This document shows, piece by piece, positions 30,997 through 39,861 of a stretch of DNA of 64,000 bases. Source of the stretch: Roseobacter fucihabitans (GTDB lineage Bacteria > Pseudomonadota > Alphaproteobacteria > Rhodobacterales > Rhodobacteraceae); NCBI RefSeq assembly GCF_014337925.2, contig NZ_CP143423.1, positions 3,502,501 through 3,566,500 on the forward strand. The letters are read 5' to 3'. The translations under genes and the position numbers were made by a program. Every line of letters starts with the position of its first letter. Within the stretch, counting starts at the first letter, position 1. The notes under the pieces were generated by a model that had not been told where the DNA came from, ran no database searches, and worked only from the letters and a program-made list of their open reading frames with translations.

Positions 30997-31989
30997 TCAG
31001 TTAAGCGCCTTATCCGTAATCACATGGGTCCAGGCCCCTTCTGGAGCCTTTGTGATCACCGGGTCTGATCCACCTGCCAAAAGCGACGCAACGGTACGCT
31101 CATAATCGGCCGGATCCAAAGCGCCATTGCTGCCGGAGGTCAGCTTTGCAACCTCACCCATCATGCGCTTTTGATGCTCTTCTGTCTGTGCGCCGCTGGC
31201 ATCATTATCAAGCACAATCTCAGCCGCCTCATCAGGATTGGCTTCGGCGTATTTCCACCCCTTCATGGAGGCCCGCACAAAACGCACCATCTTATCCTCA
31301 AATGCCGGGTCTGCGAGATTTTCCTCCAAGACATAAAGCCCGTCTTCGAGTGTTGCCACGCCCTGCTCTTCATATTTGAACACCGTCAGATCATCCGGTG
31401 TCAGGCCCGCATCAATCACCTGCCAGTATTCATTATAGGTCATGGTGGACACACAAGCCGCCTGCCCCTGCAACAGAGGGTCCACATTGAATCCCTGCTT
31501 CAAGACGGTCACACCCTGGTCGCTGCCATCTGTGGGAATGTCCAGTTTGCTCATCCAGCTGAGGAACGGAAATTCATTACCGAAAAACCACACACCGAGC
31601 GTTTTACCCGGAAAATCATCCGTGCTGGTGATGCCCGCATCTTTTCGGCAGGTCAACATCATGCCCGATGATTTGAAAGGCTGTGCGATATTGACCATCG
31701 GCAAGCCTTTTTCGCGCGCCGCCAGAGCGGAAGGCATCCAATCCACGGTCACATCCGCGCCGCCCCCGACCAGAACCTGCGTTGGGGCGATGTCCGGACC
31801 GCCCGGTTTGATCGTGACATTGAGATCCTCTTCCTCGTAAAATCCCTTGTCCAACGCCACGTAATACCCTGCGAATTGCGCTTGTGTGACCCATTTCAAT
31901 TGCAGCGTTACGTCATCCGCCGCCTGCGCCACAACGCCCCAAATGCCAAGCGTCGCTCCCGCCGCCAGTGTCGTCAATTTCTTCATCAT
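30997..31989 (-). CDS. ABC transporter substrate-binding protein, NMT1/THI5-like, probable pyrimidine uptake
   Basis: The 330-residue protein has a signal peptide (cleavage near residue 23, VVAQAA). The NMT1/SsuA-type fold follows: LQLKWVTQAQFAGYYVALDKG at 30-50, then GGGADVTVDWMPSALAAREKG. Relatives bind thiamine precursors, sulfonates or nucleobase-like compounds. It is the last gene of an operon encoding dihydropyrimidinase and ureidopropionase, so uracil, thymine or dihydropyrimidines are the likely cargo. No TPP riboswitch is seen, which argues against thiamine-precursor uptake. Confidence 0.85.
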   Translation of the reverse strand: MMKKLTTLAAGATLGIWGVVAQAADDVTLQLKWVTQAQFAGYYVALDKGFYEEEDLNVTIKPGGPDIAPTQVLVGGGADVTVDWMPSALAAREKGLPMVNIAQPFKSSGMMLTCRKDAGITSTDDFPGKTLGVWFFGNEFPFLSWMSKLDIPTDGSDQGVTVLKQGFNVDPLLQGQAACVSTMTYNEYWQVIDAGLTPDDLTVFKYEEQGVATLEDGLYVLEENLADPAFEDKMVRFVRASMKGWKYAEANPDEAAEIVLDNDASGAQTEEHQKRMMGEVAKLTSGSNGALDPADYERTVASLLAGGSDPVITKAPEGAWTHVITDKALN

Positions 31990-32017
31990 ACTCTCCTTTG
32001 TTGTCTTCTTTTTATAC

Positions 32018-32857
32018 TCAATGGCGTTGTGACGGGTGCCAGAATGTCACCGCGCGTTCGATCAGCGCGATCCCACCATAAAAGCCCGACCCCACAACCG
32101 CCGCCACGACAATCTCCGCCCAAACCAGATCAAGCGCAAGCTGCCCCACCGACGTGGAGATACGAAACCCCATACCCCGCGTGGGTGAGCCGAAAAATTC
32201 AGCAACAATCGCCCCGATCAAAGCCAAAGTGCTCGCAATTTTTAGCCCGTTAAAAACAAAAGGCATCGCTGCAGGCAGGCGCAATTTGAGCAACGTCATC
32301 CAATATCCAGCGGCATAGGTCCGCATGAGATCGCGCTGCATCACGGAACTATCTGCGAGCCCTTGCACCGTGTTCACCAGCATCGGAAAGAACACCATGA
32401 CCACGACGACGGCAGCTTTGGATTGCCAGTCAAACCCGAACCACATGACCAGAATGGGGGCCATGCCGATCACCGGCAGGGCGGCGACAAAATTACCTAC
32501 CGGCAAAAGGCCGCGGCGCAAGAAATCAAACCGATCCACCAAAATAGCCACCAAAAAGGCCGTCCCGCATCCCAGGACATAGCCGCTAAGCGCCCCTTTG
32601 ATCACGGTCTGCACAAAATCCTCCCACAGGATCGCCGTGGAGGCGACAAAGCGCATGGCGATCATCGAAGGAGCAGGCAACAGGATCGGGCTGATCTCCA
32701 GCCCATGCACAATGCCTTCCCAAACCGCAATCAGCGTCAGGCCAAAGATCACCGGGACAGCCAAGCGCGTCAACCGCGTCCGCGGCAATGCGGCCAGCCA
32801 GGCGTTGATCCACCAACCCAAAGCCCAGATGGCAAAGGCAAAAACCAGCCAGATCAT
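32018..32857 (-). CDS. ABC transporter permease (pyrimidine-type importer)
   Basis: This 279-residue inner-membrane protein of the BPD_transp_1 family has about six helices. The coupling segment is QRDLMRTYAAGYWMTLLKLRLPAAMPFVF near residues 175-205. It overlaps the other permease gene by four bases and precedes the substrate-binding protein gene by 28 bases. The two permeases probably form a heterodimeric channel. Confidence 0.88.
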   Translation of the reverse strand: MIWLVFAFAIWALGWWINAWLAALPRTRLTRLAVPVIFGLTLIAVWEGIVHGLEISPILLPAPSMIAMRFVASTAILWEDFVQTVIKGALSGYVLGCGTAFLVAILVDRFDFLRRGLLPVGNFVAALPVIGMAPILVMWFGFDWQSKAAVVVVMVFFPMLVNTVQGLADSSVMQRDLMRTYAAGYWMTLLKLRLPAAMPFVFNGLKIASTLALIGAIVAEFFGSPTRGMGFRISTSVGQLALDLVWAEIVVAAVVGSGFYGGIALIERAVTFWHPSQRH

Positions 32858-33717
32858 GACATGCCCATCCGTTTCAGCGTTACCCGCTGGATCACCCCGA
32901 TGAGGGCCACGAGGCTGGCCGCCAGTGCAGCCGCCATAATCAATGCGGACCAGATTTGGATCGTCTGACCATAATAGCTCCCCGCCAGCAACCGCGCCCC
33001 AAGCCCAGCAATCGCCCCGGTCGGTAATTCACCTACAATCGCGCCGACCAACGAAGCCGCCATCCCAATCTTGAGCGATGTGAATAGATAGGGCATTGAG
33101 GATGGCAAACGCAGCCGCCAGAAGGTCTGAGAAGGCGACGCATTCCACGTCCGCATCTGATCGAGTTGCATCGCGTCAGGGCTACGCAAACCCTTGACCA
33201 TGCCAACAACGATTGGAAAAAAGGAAAGATACATCGAAATCATCGCCTTGGGCAGCAGCCCCGAAATGCCTACGGCATTCAGCACGACAATAATCATCGG
33301 CGCAATCGCAAGGATCGGAATGGTTTGGCTCGCGATCACCCAAGGCATCACCGACATGTCCATGGTCCGATTGTAAACGATCCCCACCGCCAATGCGATG
33401 CCAAGACCTGTCCCAAGCGCGAACCCCAAGAGCGTCGCACTGAGTGTGATCCAAGAGTGATAGATAAGCGAGCGTTTGGAAGTGATTTTCTTTTCCACAG
33501 TGGTTTCCCAAATTTCCACTGCGACCTGATGCGGCGCGGGCAGTTTGGGCTTTTTCTGGCTCCAGGTGTCGAGAATAAGGCTCTGCGCGTTCAACAACTC
33601 GCCCGTGCGCGTCGCTTTGTCATAGGCCCAGGGCGCATTGAGCCAGATCGCGGCCACGTACCACAACGCAAAGATCGCACAAACGACTGTCGTTACCGGC
33701 AGGACACTCCGGCTCAT
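32854..33717 (-). CDS. ABC transporter permease (pyrimidine-type importer)
   Basis: The product is 287 residues with an N-terminal helix (VLPVTTVVCAIFALWYVAA) and the permease core. The ATPase-contact loop is LDQMRTWNASPSQTFWRLRLPSSMPYLF around residues 195-222. It lies 237 bases after the ATPase gene, an unusually large gap inside one transporter operon; that gap holds two inverted repeats (33732-33806 and 33901-33945). Confidence 0.88.
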   Translation of the reverse strand: MSRSVLPVTTVVCAIFALWYVAAIWLNAPWAYDKATRTGELLNAQSLILDTWSQKKPKLPAPHQVAVEIWETTVEKKITSKRSLIYHSWITLSATLLGFALGTGLGIALAVGIVYNRTMDMSVMPWVIASQTIPILAIAPMIIVVLNAVGISGLLPKAMISMYLSFFPIVVGMVKGLRSPDAMQLDQMRTWNASPSQTFWRLRLPSSMPYLFTSLKIGMAASLVGAIVGELPTGAIAGLGARLLAGSYYGQTIQIWSALIMAAALAASLVALIGVIQRVTLKRMGMS

Positions 33718-33731
33718 GAGCGCACGCGCTC

Positions 33732-33806
33732 TTCATTGTTCCATAAATATGCATATTCAACACTGCACAGCAGGCGAAGTTCTTTGCATATTTTAAGAAC
33801 AATGAA
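33732..33806. repeat. Inverted pair of an AT-rich 23-bp element
   Basis: TTCATTGTTCCATAAATATG at 33732-33751 (continuing CAT) recurs in inverted, diverged form at 33785-33806 with a 30-base spacer, so the transcript could fold into a long stem. A third copy, differing mainly in the centre, lies at 50213-50235 just upstream of gcvP. Confidence 0.6.
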
Positions 33807-33900
33807 AGATATATGTGATGAAATCAGTCCACGGTACAGGCAGGCATGCCGATGACCGTGAACGATGAAAGGGGACCTCGCCTCCCCAGACAAACGGCGT

Positions 33901-33945
33901 ATCGGACCCGGACTTTGCCTAAAAGCGGGTACTGTCCGGGCCGAT
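33901..33945 (-). other. Imperfect hairpin after the ATPase gene
   Basis: ATCGGACCCGGAC (33901-33913) pairs with GTCCGGGCCGAT (33934-33945) with one bulged base and a 20-base loop. It begins 9 bases after the ATPase stop codon on the minus strand and lacks a U-run. It could stabilise the upstream message or lower read-through into the permease genes. Confidence 0.5.
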
Positions 33946-33954
33946 TCAAAACGC

Positions 33955-34728
33955 TTACTCATGCGAATGCCCCGCGCGGAGCCCTTCTCGGACCCGGTGT
34001 GCAACCTCAAGAAAGGCCGGCGTGTCGCGGATGTCCAACGGACGCTCCTTAGGCAAGGGACTGTCGATGATATCCGTAATTCGTCCAGGACGCGGACTCA
34101 TCACAACGATCTTAGTGCTCAGATAGACCGCTTCGGGGATCGAATGGGTCACAAAGGCAATTGTCTTTTCCGTGCGCGCCCACAGCTTTAGGAGTTGCTC
34201 GTTTAAATGATCACGCACGATTTCATCCAACGCGCCAAAGGGTTCGTCCATCAGCAGGATATCCGCATCAAAGGAAAGCGCGCGGGCAATCGAGGCGCGC
34301 TGTTGCATGCCGCCTGACAACTGCCATGGGAATTTACGCTCGAACCCGGCCAGTTCGACCAATTCCAAGACGCGCTCCACACGCGCGTCCATGTCGGATT
34401 TCGAATAGCCCATGATCTCCAGCGGCAAGCGGATGTTGCCCCCAATCGTACGCCAAGGATAAAGCCCCGCCGCCTGAAACACATAGCCATAGGCGCGCGC
34501 TTTTCTGGCCTCTGCGGCGCTTACACCATTAACCGTGATCTGCCCCCCCGTCGGATGCTCAAGATCCGCCATGCAGCGCAGGAATGTCGTCTTGCCGCAG
34601 CCGGAGGGGCCAATGAAGCTGACGAACTCGCCCTTTTCTATATTCAAAGACACATCGCGCAATGCATGCACGGGGCCGTCATTGGTCTGGAAGGTCAGGT
34701 CGAGGTGTTGGGCGGAAATGACGCTCAT
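33955..34728 (-). CDS. ABC transporter ATP-binding protein (pyrimidine-type importer)
   Basis: The product is 257 residues from the ATG at 34728 (MSVISAQHLDLTFQTNDG). Walker A is GPSGCGKTT near 40, the signature is LSGGMQQRASIARA near 138, and Walker B is ILLMDEPFGALDE near 160. It is of the nitrate/sulfonate/taurine type that pairs with NMT1-like binding proteins. Its start codon overlaps the stop codon of the upstream gene by one base (TGATG). Confidence 0.9.
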   Translation of the reverse strand: MSVISAQHLDLTFQTNDGPVHALRDVSLNIEKGEFVSFIGPSGCGKTTFLRCMADLEHPTGGQITVNGVSAAEARKARAYGYVFQAAGLYPWRTIGGNIRLPLEIMGYSKSDMDARVERVLELVELAGFERKFPWQLSGGMQQRASIARALSFDADILLMDEPFGALDEIVRDHLNEQLLKLWARTEKTIAFVTHSIPEAVYLSTKIVVMSPRPGRITDIIDSPLPKERPLDIRDTPAFLEVAHRVREGLRAGHSHE

Positions 34729-35375
34729 CAATACCAATCCGACCGAAACAACTTTGAAAGCCCAGGTTCCGACTCCGAACGGTTGATGACAGGAAACCGC
34801 GATAAATGCGGCAACCCAATCAAGAAACCACTATCGTATTCGCTCCGCGAACCCGTAGCTTTACCCCACCCGATCGGAACTCTGATCCCATGCTTTATAC
34901 CAAGGATCCCACATAACTGCTTGTCGACTTCACGGCTCATGCCGACAATAAGCCTAGGCTTGGCCATGTTCAGAATATTACTCCAGATACTGCGCCCCAA
35001 CAAAAGTGCCTCTTGCTTGTCTGGAAGAGCCGCCCAAGACGCGGAGCGGAACGGAACCAGATTTCCGGATAAAACGGCTGCTGGTTTGACACGCAGCCTT
35101 CGGAATAACGCACAGACTTGTCGTTGCAAAGCACTTTGCCCCGGCGGAGCATTTCCCCAGCTTTCGGTCTCGTAAGCACTCCCCGCCGACGTGGCAAAAC
35201 GCGAATGACCGGCTTCCTCGACGCGCCCCCCAGGGTTCAACCCGATGAAAGCCACTTCGGCCTCCGAGAGCGTTTCGACAGGGCTGCTCAAAAGACGCCA
35301 ACCTATGGCGTTCTTACTCCGCACATAAGCGCCACCGATCTTTGCCTCAATTGTCAATAGATCGTCGTTCATCAT
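34728..35375 (-). CDS. Possible uracil-DNA-glycosylase-fold protein in the pyrimidine operon
   Basis: The product is about 215 residues from the ATG at 35375, whose ATGA overlaps the dihydropyrimidinase stop. Visible motifs are EVAFIGLNPGGRVEEAGHSR at about 40-60, SGNLVPFRSASW near 105 and PRLIVGMSREVD near 140. They resemble the active-site loop, the N-x-x-P segment and the central strand of uracil-DNA-glycosylase superfamily proteins. I am not certain of the family. If right, it could recognise uracil as a base or in DNA. Overlap with both neighbours shows that it belongs to the operon. Confidence 0.6.
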   Translation of the reverse strand: MMNDDLLTIEAKIGGAYVRSKNAIGWRLLSSPVETLSEAEVAFIGLNPGGRVEEAGHSRFATSAGSAYETESWGNAPPGQSALQRQVCALFRRLRVKPAAVLSGNLVPFRSASWAALPDKQEALLLGRSIWSNILNMAKPRLIVGMSREVDKQLCGILGIKHGIRVPIGWGKATGSRSEYDSGFLIGLPHLSRFPVINRSESEPGLSKLFRSDWY

Positions 35376-36832
35376 ATCCCCGCCGGAATATTCAGCGGAT
35401 CGCGCTTGATCATTTTGGGGGCGGTCAGGGCTTTCCACTTGCTCAGCGCCTCAGAGGCGGATGAAAACGCAGGGCGCGGAATGAACCGACCGCGGCCCGG
35501 ATTGGGTTGGCTATTCTGCCCCCACGCCCAGATGATCTCCCCCCGGTTCAGCGTAAAGCGGCTTTGGGCTTTGACCTCGAAGCCCTCGAACACATTGTAA
35601 TCTAACACGGAATGATGGTTTGAGGGCGAAATAGTTTTGCTTATCTTGGGATCCCACACAACGATATCGGCATCCGCGCCCTCCACGATCGCACCCTTTC
35701 TGGGATAGATATTCAGGATCTTCGCCACATTGGTCGAGGTCGCGGCGACAAATTCGTTTGGCGTCAAACGGCCTGTTTCCACCCCTTCGGTCCACAGCAC
35801 CGCGAGGCGTTCTTCCAGCCCGTTCGACCCGTTGGGAATGATGCGGAAATCATCGCGGCCTGCGCGTTTTTGTTCGGTATTGAACGCCGCGTGATCGGTC
35901 GCAACCACTTGCAAAGATCCCGATTGCAGGCCCGCCCAGAGTGAATCCTGATGGTCTTTGGACCGAAACGGCGGGCTCATCACACGGCGCGCCGCATAAT
36001 CCCAATCCGTGTCGAAATAGACGCTCTCATCCAGCGTCAGGAACTGGATCAACGGCTCACCGTATACGCGCATGCCCTTTTGACGCGCACGTCGGATCGC
36101 CTCATGCGCCTGCTCACAAGACACATGCACAATATAAAGCGGCACGCCTGCGGCATCGGCAATGGTGATCGCGCGATTGGCCGCTTCGCCCTCAAATTCG
36201 GGCGGGCGCGAATAGGCGTGACCCTCTGGCCCGGTGATCCCCTGATCGAAATATTTCTGCTGCATCTCGGCGACCAAATCACCGTTTTCCGCATGCACCA
36301 TCGGCAAGGCACCCAGTTCCGCGCAGCGCTTGAAGGAGGCGAACATTTCGTCGTCCTCAATCATCAAAGCACCCTTATAGGCCATGAAATGCTTGAAGGA
36401 ATTCACGCCCATATCGACGGCATCCTTCATTTCGTTGAACACATCCTCGTTCCAGCCGGTGATGGCCATGTGATAGCCCACATCGGAACAGATCTGCGGG
36501 GCGGATTTACGGTGCCATTCGTTGATCGCGTTCTTGATTGAGCCATCCGCGCCCGGCAGGCAGAAATCCACGATCATCGTCGTGCCACCCGCCGCCGCCG
36601 CCCATGTACCGCTCTCGAACGTTTCAGCCGCCGTGGTCCCCATGAAAGGCATTTCCAAATGGGTATGCGGATCAATCCCGCCGGGGATCACATAGGCCCC
36701 CTCGGCGTCGATGTATTCATCGCCCGTGAGGTCCGCACCGATCTGCTTGATCACCTCGCCCTCAATCAGCACATCCGCGTCCCAGGTCCGGTCCGCCGTG
36801 ACGACCGTGCCGCCTTTGATCACCTTTGTCAT
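35372..36832 (-). CDS. hydA: Dihydropyrimidinase (D-hydantoinase family)
   Basis: The 486-residue amidohydrolase opens dihydrouracil/dihydrothymine to N-carbamoyl-beta-amino acids. Metal ligands are visible: His56 and His58 in GGIDPHTHLEMPF, the lysine carboxylated in the family (Lys147 in NSFKHFMAYKG), later His residues in YIVHVSCEQAHEA, and the Asp in VATDHAAF. The length is normal. It lies 14 bases after the lipoprotein gene and is coupled to the next gene by ATGA overlap. Confidence 0.95.
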   Translation of the reverse strand: MTKVIKGGTVVTADRTWDADVLIEGEVIKQIGADLTGDEYIDAEGAYVIPGGIDPHTHLEMPFMGTTAAETFESGTWAAAAGGTTMIVDFCLPGADGSIKNAINEWHRKSAPQICSDVGYHMAITGWNEDVFNEMKDAVDMGVNSFKHFMAYKGALMIEDDEMFASFKRCAELGALPMVHAENGDLVAEMQQKYFDQGITGPEGHAYSRPPEFEGEAANRAITIADAAGVPLYIVHVSCEQAHEAIRRARQKGMRVYGEPLIQFLTLDESVYFDTDWDYAARRVMSPPFRSKDHQDSLWAGLQSGSLQVVATDHAAFNTEQKRAGRDDFRIIPNGSNGLEERLAVLWTEGVETGRLTPNEFVAATSTNVAKILNIYPRKGAIVEGADADIVVWDPKISKTISPSNHHSVLDYNVFEGFEVKAQSRFTLNRGEIIWAWGQNSQPNPGRGRFIPRPAFSSASEALSKWKALTAPKMIKRDPLNIPAGI

Positions 36833-36846
36833 TTGCTTGGTATCCT

Positions 36847-37209
36847 TTACGATTTCGTGGCGCGGGTGTGGTTTACCACTCGGGTTGCCAGTTCCGCTTC
36901 ATCTTCACGTGTATTCTTCAGGAACTCTGCTTGAGCCTCCGGGGTTTTTCCAGAGATAAAAACCGCTGCCGCCTGCCTTGATTCCTCGCGACAGGCTGCG
37001 GCCACGGATGCCCCGATTTTGGCCGCTTCAGAGACGCCATCATCCAGCCGAAGCGTTTGCGCACGCATACATGAAACCTGCGTTGCGATTGCCTGATTTA
37101 TGCGCGCCTCGGGCACCGCCCCCCCCTGGGGCGCGTTCCCTGTTGCGCACCCCGTCAGGATACAGGCGCAAAGGCTCAGAACACTTGTGGGGCGCGCAAA
37201 AGGGGGCAT
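36847..37209 (-). CDS. Small lipoprotein inside the pyrimidine operon
   Basis: The 120-residue protein has a lipobox (SLCACILTGCATG, Cys near residue 21), so it should be anchored in a membrane facing the periplasm. The mature part is helical with two cysteines (SCMRAQ, AACREE). No known domain is recognised. It starts one base after the amidohydrolase stop and ends 14 bases before hydA, so it is co-transcribed; whether it aids uptake is unknown. Confidence 0.75.
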   Translation of the reverse strand: MPPFARPTSVLSLCACILTGCATGNAPQGGAVPEARINQAIATQVSCMRAQTLRLDDGVSEAAKIGASVAAACREESRQAAAVFISGKTPEAQAEFLKNTREDEAELATRVVNHTRATKS

Positions 37210-37210
37210 A

Positions 37211-38461
37211 TCACCCTATGATCTCTGCTGTTTCCACCACCGCATGCAGCAATACATCGGTGCCCGCCATGGCCCATTCCTTGGAAATCTCCTCAGCTTC
37301 ATTATGCGAAAGACCATCCACACAGGGGCACATCACCATGGCCGTCGGGGCCACCCGGTTGATCCAGCACGCATCATGCCCGGCACCGGAAATCAAGTCC
37401 ATATGGCTGTAGCCCAACCGCTCGGCAGCGCCGCGCACCGCCGCGACGCAGCCCGCATCAAACGTCACCGGATCAAAGCCACCGACCTTTTGGAAAGCAA
37501 TCTCCAGCCCCATATCATCTGCGATCTTCTGTGCCTCAATGCGCAGCCGCGCTTCCATGTCTTCAATCACGCTCAGGTCTGGCGAACGGAAATCGACGGT
37601 AAAAACCACCCTGCCGGGGATCACGTTGCGTGAATTGGGATAGACGTCGATATGCCCCGCCGCACCCACCGCATGGGGTTTATGCGACGAGGCGATCTCA
37701 TCGACTTTTTCGAGCACGCGCGCCATGCCGAGCCCTGCGTTCTTGCGCATCGGCATGGGGGTCGAGCCTGTGTGACTGTCCCGGCCAGTGATCGTGATTT
37801 CCGTCCACGACAAGCCCTGACCATGGGTCACGACACCGATCTCCTTGCCTTCGGCTTCCAGAATAGGTCCCTGTTCGATGTGCAGCTCAAAGAACGCATG
37901 CATTTTGCGCGCGCCAACCTCTTCCTGCCCGCGCCACCCGATACGGCTGAGCTCATCGCCAAAGGTCTTGCCCTCCGCGTCCACCCGCCCATAAGCCCAA
38001 TCCTGCGTATGTATCCCCGCGAACACCCCCGAGGACAGCATCGCCGGCGCGTAACGGGTCCCCTCCTCATTGGTGAAATTCGTGACCACAATCGGGTGTT
38101 TGGTTTTCACGCCCAGATCGTTCAGCGTGCGGATGATCTCAAGCCCGCCCAACACGCCCAGAACACCGTCATACTTGCCACCCGTGGGCTGCGTATCCAG
38201 ATGCGATCCGACATAGACCGGCAAGGCGTCCGGGTCGCTGCCCGGACGCGCGGCGAACATATTGCCCATCTGATCGAGCCCCATGGTGCAGCCTGCCGCC
38301 TCGCACCATTTCTGAAACAACGCGCGCCCCTCAGCGTCCGCGTTCGTCAGGGTCTGGCGGTTGTTGCCGCCTGCAACGCCGGGTCCGATCTTAGCCATCT
38401 CCATCAGGCTCTCCCAGAGCCGGTCCGGATTAATTTTCAGGTTCTGTCCGGGCGCGGGCAT
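37211..38461 (-). CDS. Zn-dependent amidohydrolase, probable beta-ureidopropionase
   Basis: The 416-residue M20/AllC-HyuC-family enzyme should cut N-carbamoyl-beta-alanine to beta-alanine, ammonia and CO2. Motifs: GSHLDTQPTGGKYDGVLGVL near 85 (metal His and Asp), TNFTNEEGTRYAPAMLSSG near 125 (catalytic Glu), FFELHIEQGP near 195 and SGAGHDACWINRVAPTAM near 365. The start is the ATG at 38461 with AGGAAGGA upstream. It is first in the operon, under a RutR-like box. Allantoate amidohydrolase activity is the main alternative, but the neighbours favour pyrimidine breakdown. Confidence 0.88.
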   Translation of the reverse strand: MPAPGQNLKINPDRLWESLMEMAKIGPGVAGGNNRQTLTNADAEGRALFQKWCEAAGCTMGLDQMGNMFAARPGSDPDALPVYVGSHLDTQPTGGKYDGVLGVLGGLEIIRTLNDLGVKTKHPIVVTNFTNEEGTRYAPAMLSSGVFAGIHTQDWAYGRVDAEGKTFGDELSRIGWRGQEEVGARKMHAFFELHIEQGPILEAEGKEIGVVTHGQGLSWTEITITGRDSHTGSTPMPMRKNAGLGMARVLEKVDEIASSHKPHAVGAAGHIDVYPNSRNVIPGRVVFTVDFRSPDLSVIEDMEARLRIEAQKIADDMGLEIAFQKVGGFDPVTFDAGCVAAVRGAAERLGYSHMDLISGAGHDACWINRVAPTAMVMCPCVDGLSHNEAEEISKEWAMAGTDVLLHAVVETAEIIG

Positions 38462-38506
38462 GGCTGTGGTCCTTCCTGGCGGTGCGATATTTAGACCATC
38501 GGTAAT

Positions 38507-38522
38507 TTTACCATTTGGTAAA
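38507..38522. promoter_or_regulatory. RutR-like operator
   Basis: The perfect 16-bp palindrome TTTACCATTTGGTAAA closely matches the E. coli RutR box TTGACCA-nn-TGGTCAA. It lies 46 bases before the amidohydrolase start and about 109 before rutR, in the divergent promoter region, so it could control both directions. Confidence 0.75.
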
Positions 38523-38630
38523 GCTACGATTGCCACTCGGCTGGACCAAGTCAAGGCTTCCTTTCGATCTCTTTGCGTGGGAAGCTGTCATCAACCCGGG
38601 CATTGCCCGAAATTCAAGCAAGCCGATTGG

Positions 38631-39260
38631 ATGAAACCGCCCATGCCAGACGGCGTCGAAAAGAAAACCAGCAAGATCCAGCAGCGCAACCGCAGCCGCA
38701 TCCTGGACGCAGCGCTGAATGTATTTTCCCTGCACGGGTATCGCGGTGCCACGCTGGATCAAATCGCGGAGGCCTCCGGGTTGAGCAAGCCCAACATCCT
38801 CTATTATTTCGACGGCAAGGACGATATTCACGTGACCCTGCTGAACCAGTTGATGGAAACCTGGCTCGACCCGCTCGTCACGCTTGATTCGCAGGGGGAC
38901 CCGCTGGCCGAAATTCTCGGGTATGTGCAGCGCAAGCTGGATATGGCGCGGGATTTGCCGCGTGAAAGCAGACTGTTTGCCGGTGAAATCCTGCAAGGCG
39001 CGCCGCGTATGGCACCGCATCTGCACTCTGGCCTCCAGCCCCTGTTCGAGGAAAAATGCGCCGTCATTCAGGCCTGGATGGACGCCGGACATCTGAACCC
39101 GGTCGACCCGCGCCACCTGATCTTTTCCATCTGGGCCACGACCCAGCATTATGCGGATTTCGCAGCACAGGTGCAGGTTTTACTGCGCGAGGAGACATCC
39201 GGGCATGATCAGGCAACGGTCTATCTCGAGACCTTGTTTACCCGTCTTCTGACCCCCTGA
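38631..39260 (+). CDS. rutR: TetR-family pyrimidine regulator RutR
   Basis: The 209-residue protein has a helix-turn-helix near 22-65 (RSRILDAALNVFSLHGYRGA, LDQIAEASGLSKPNILYYFDGK) and a ligand domain with the RutR-specific LIFSIWATTQHYADFAAQVQ stretch. E. coli RutR senses uracil/thymine and controls pyrimidine degradation; the divergent operon and operator here fit that role. The start may be at 38631 or four codons later at 38643. The long open frame further upstream is not conserved. Confidence 0.9.
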   Translation: MKPPMPDGVEKKTSKIQQRNRSRILDAALNVFSLHGYRGATLDQIAEASGLSKPNILYYFDGKDDIHVTLLNQLMETWLDPLVTLDSQGDPLAEILGYVQRKLDMARDLPRESRLFAGEILQGAPRMAPHLHSGLQPLFEEKCAVIQAWMDAGHLNPVDPRHLIFSIWATTQHYADFAAQVQVLLREETSGHDQATVYLETLFTRLLTP

Positions 39261-39385
39261 AACGCCGGATTGAGGCGTTAACCAATATCCCGATTTCCAT
39301 CCCCGATTAACGCCTCGTTAATGTTCATATTACTTTAATGATTTCGGGTGGCGGCTTCAGATCGACGAATTGAACGGAGCTTATC

Positions 39386-39859
39386 ATGAGTGCAATTACC
39401 TTCAACGCGCCCTATGCGCCCCAACCCGTGGCACCCGCTCTGGGTGATGCGCAGGGGGCTGGTGCACAATCAACGCAACCGATTGCCAGGTCGGCATCCA
39501 GCAGTGGGGCGAATCTCTCTTCGGACCATTCCGGTCAGGGGGCAAGCAATGGAACAGGCACGGGCGGCGCGCAAGTGGCTGCTTTGCTCAAACGGGGTCG
39601 CGTGGCGATGCTCCCCACGCAGGCCGCACCAAAATCGGTCATTGAAGCGCAAACCAAGGAGGCCCCCACGGCGGAATTCCTTCAGCGACAGGTCCAGCTA
39701 CGCGCGGAATCCGCCGCCTTGCAGGAAGCCCGTGCCGCAGACAGGGCCTCAGATCGCGCAGCTGCCGCAGCAGAGGCCGCCGCCAAAGCGGCAGAACCGG
39801 CGTTCAAGCTTCCAAATCCCCTGCCCACGGCGCCGATCCTGACACGCAGCGAGCCCTGA
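39386..39859 (+). CDS. Ala/Gln-rich hypothetical protein
   Basis: The 157-residue product of low complexity has an N-terminal half rich in Gly, Ser and Ala (SSSGANLSSDHSGQGASNG) and a helical Ala/Arg/Glu segment (LQEARAADRASDRAAAAAEA) before a Pro-rich end. There is no signal peptide or membrane helix and no known domain. The ATG has CGGAG 10 bases upstream. It ends two bases before the convergent preA stop codon. Confidence 0.65.
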   Translation: MSAITFNAPYAPQPVAPALGDAQGAGAQSTQPIARSASSSGANLSSDHSGQGASNGTGTGGAQVAALLKRGRVAMLPTQAAPKSVIEAQTKEAPTAEFLQRQVQLRAESAALQEARAADRASDRAAAAAEAAAKAAEPAFKLPNPLPTAPILTRSEP

Positions 39860-39861
39860 TA

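Noticed and set aside
30997-34728. Thiamine-precursor (ThiXYZ) transporter call for the ABC importer
   Set aside because: No TPP riboswitch or thiamine gene is nearby, and the operon context is pyrimidine degradation.
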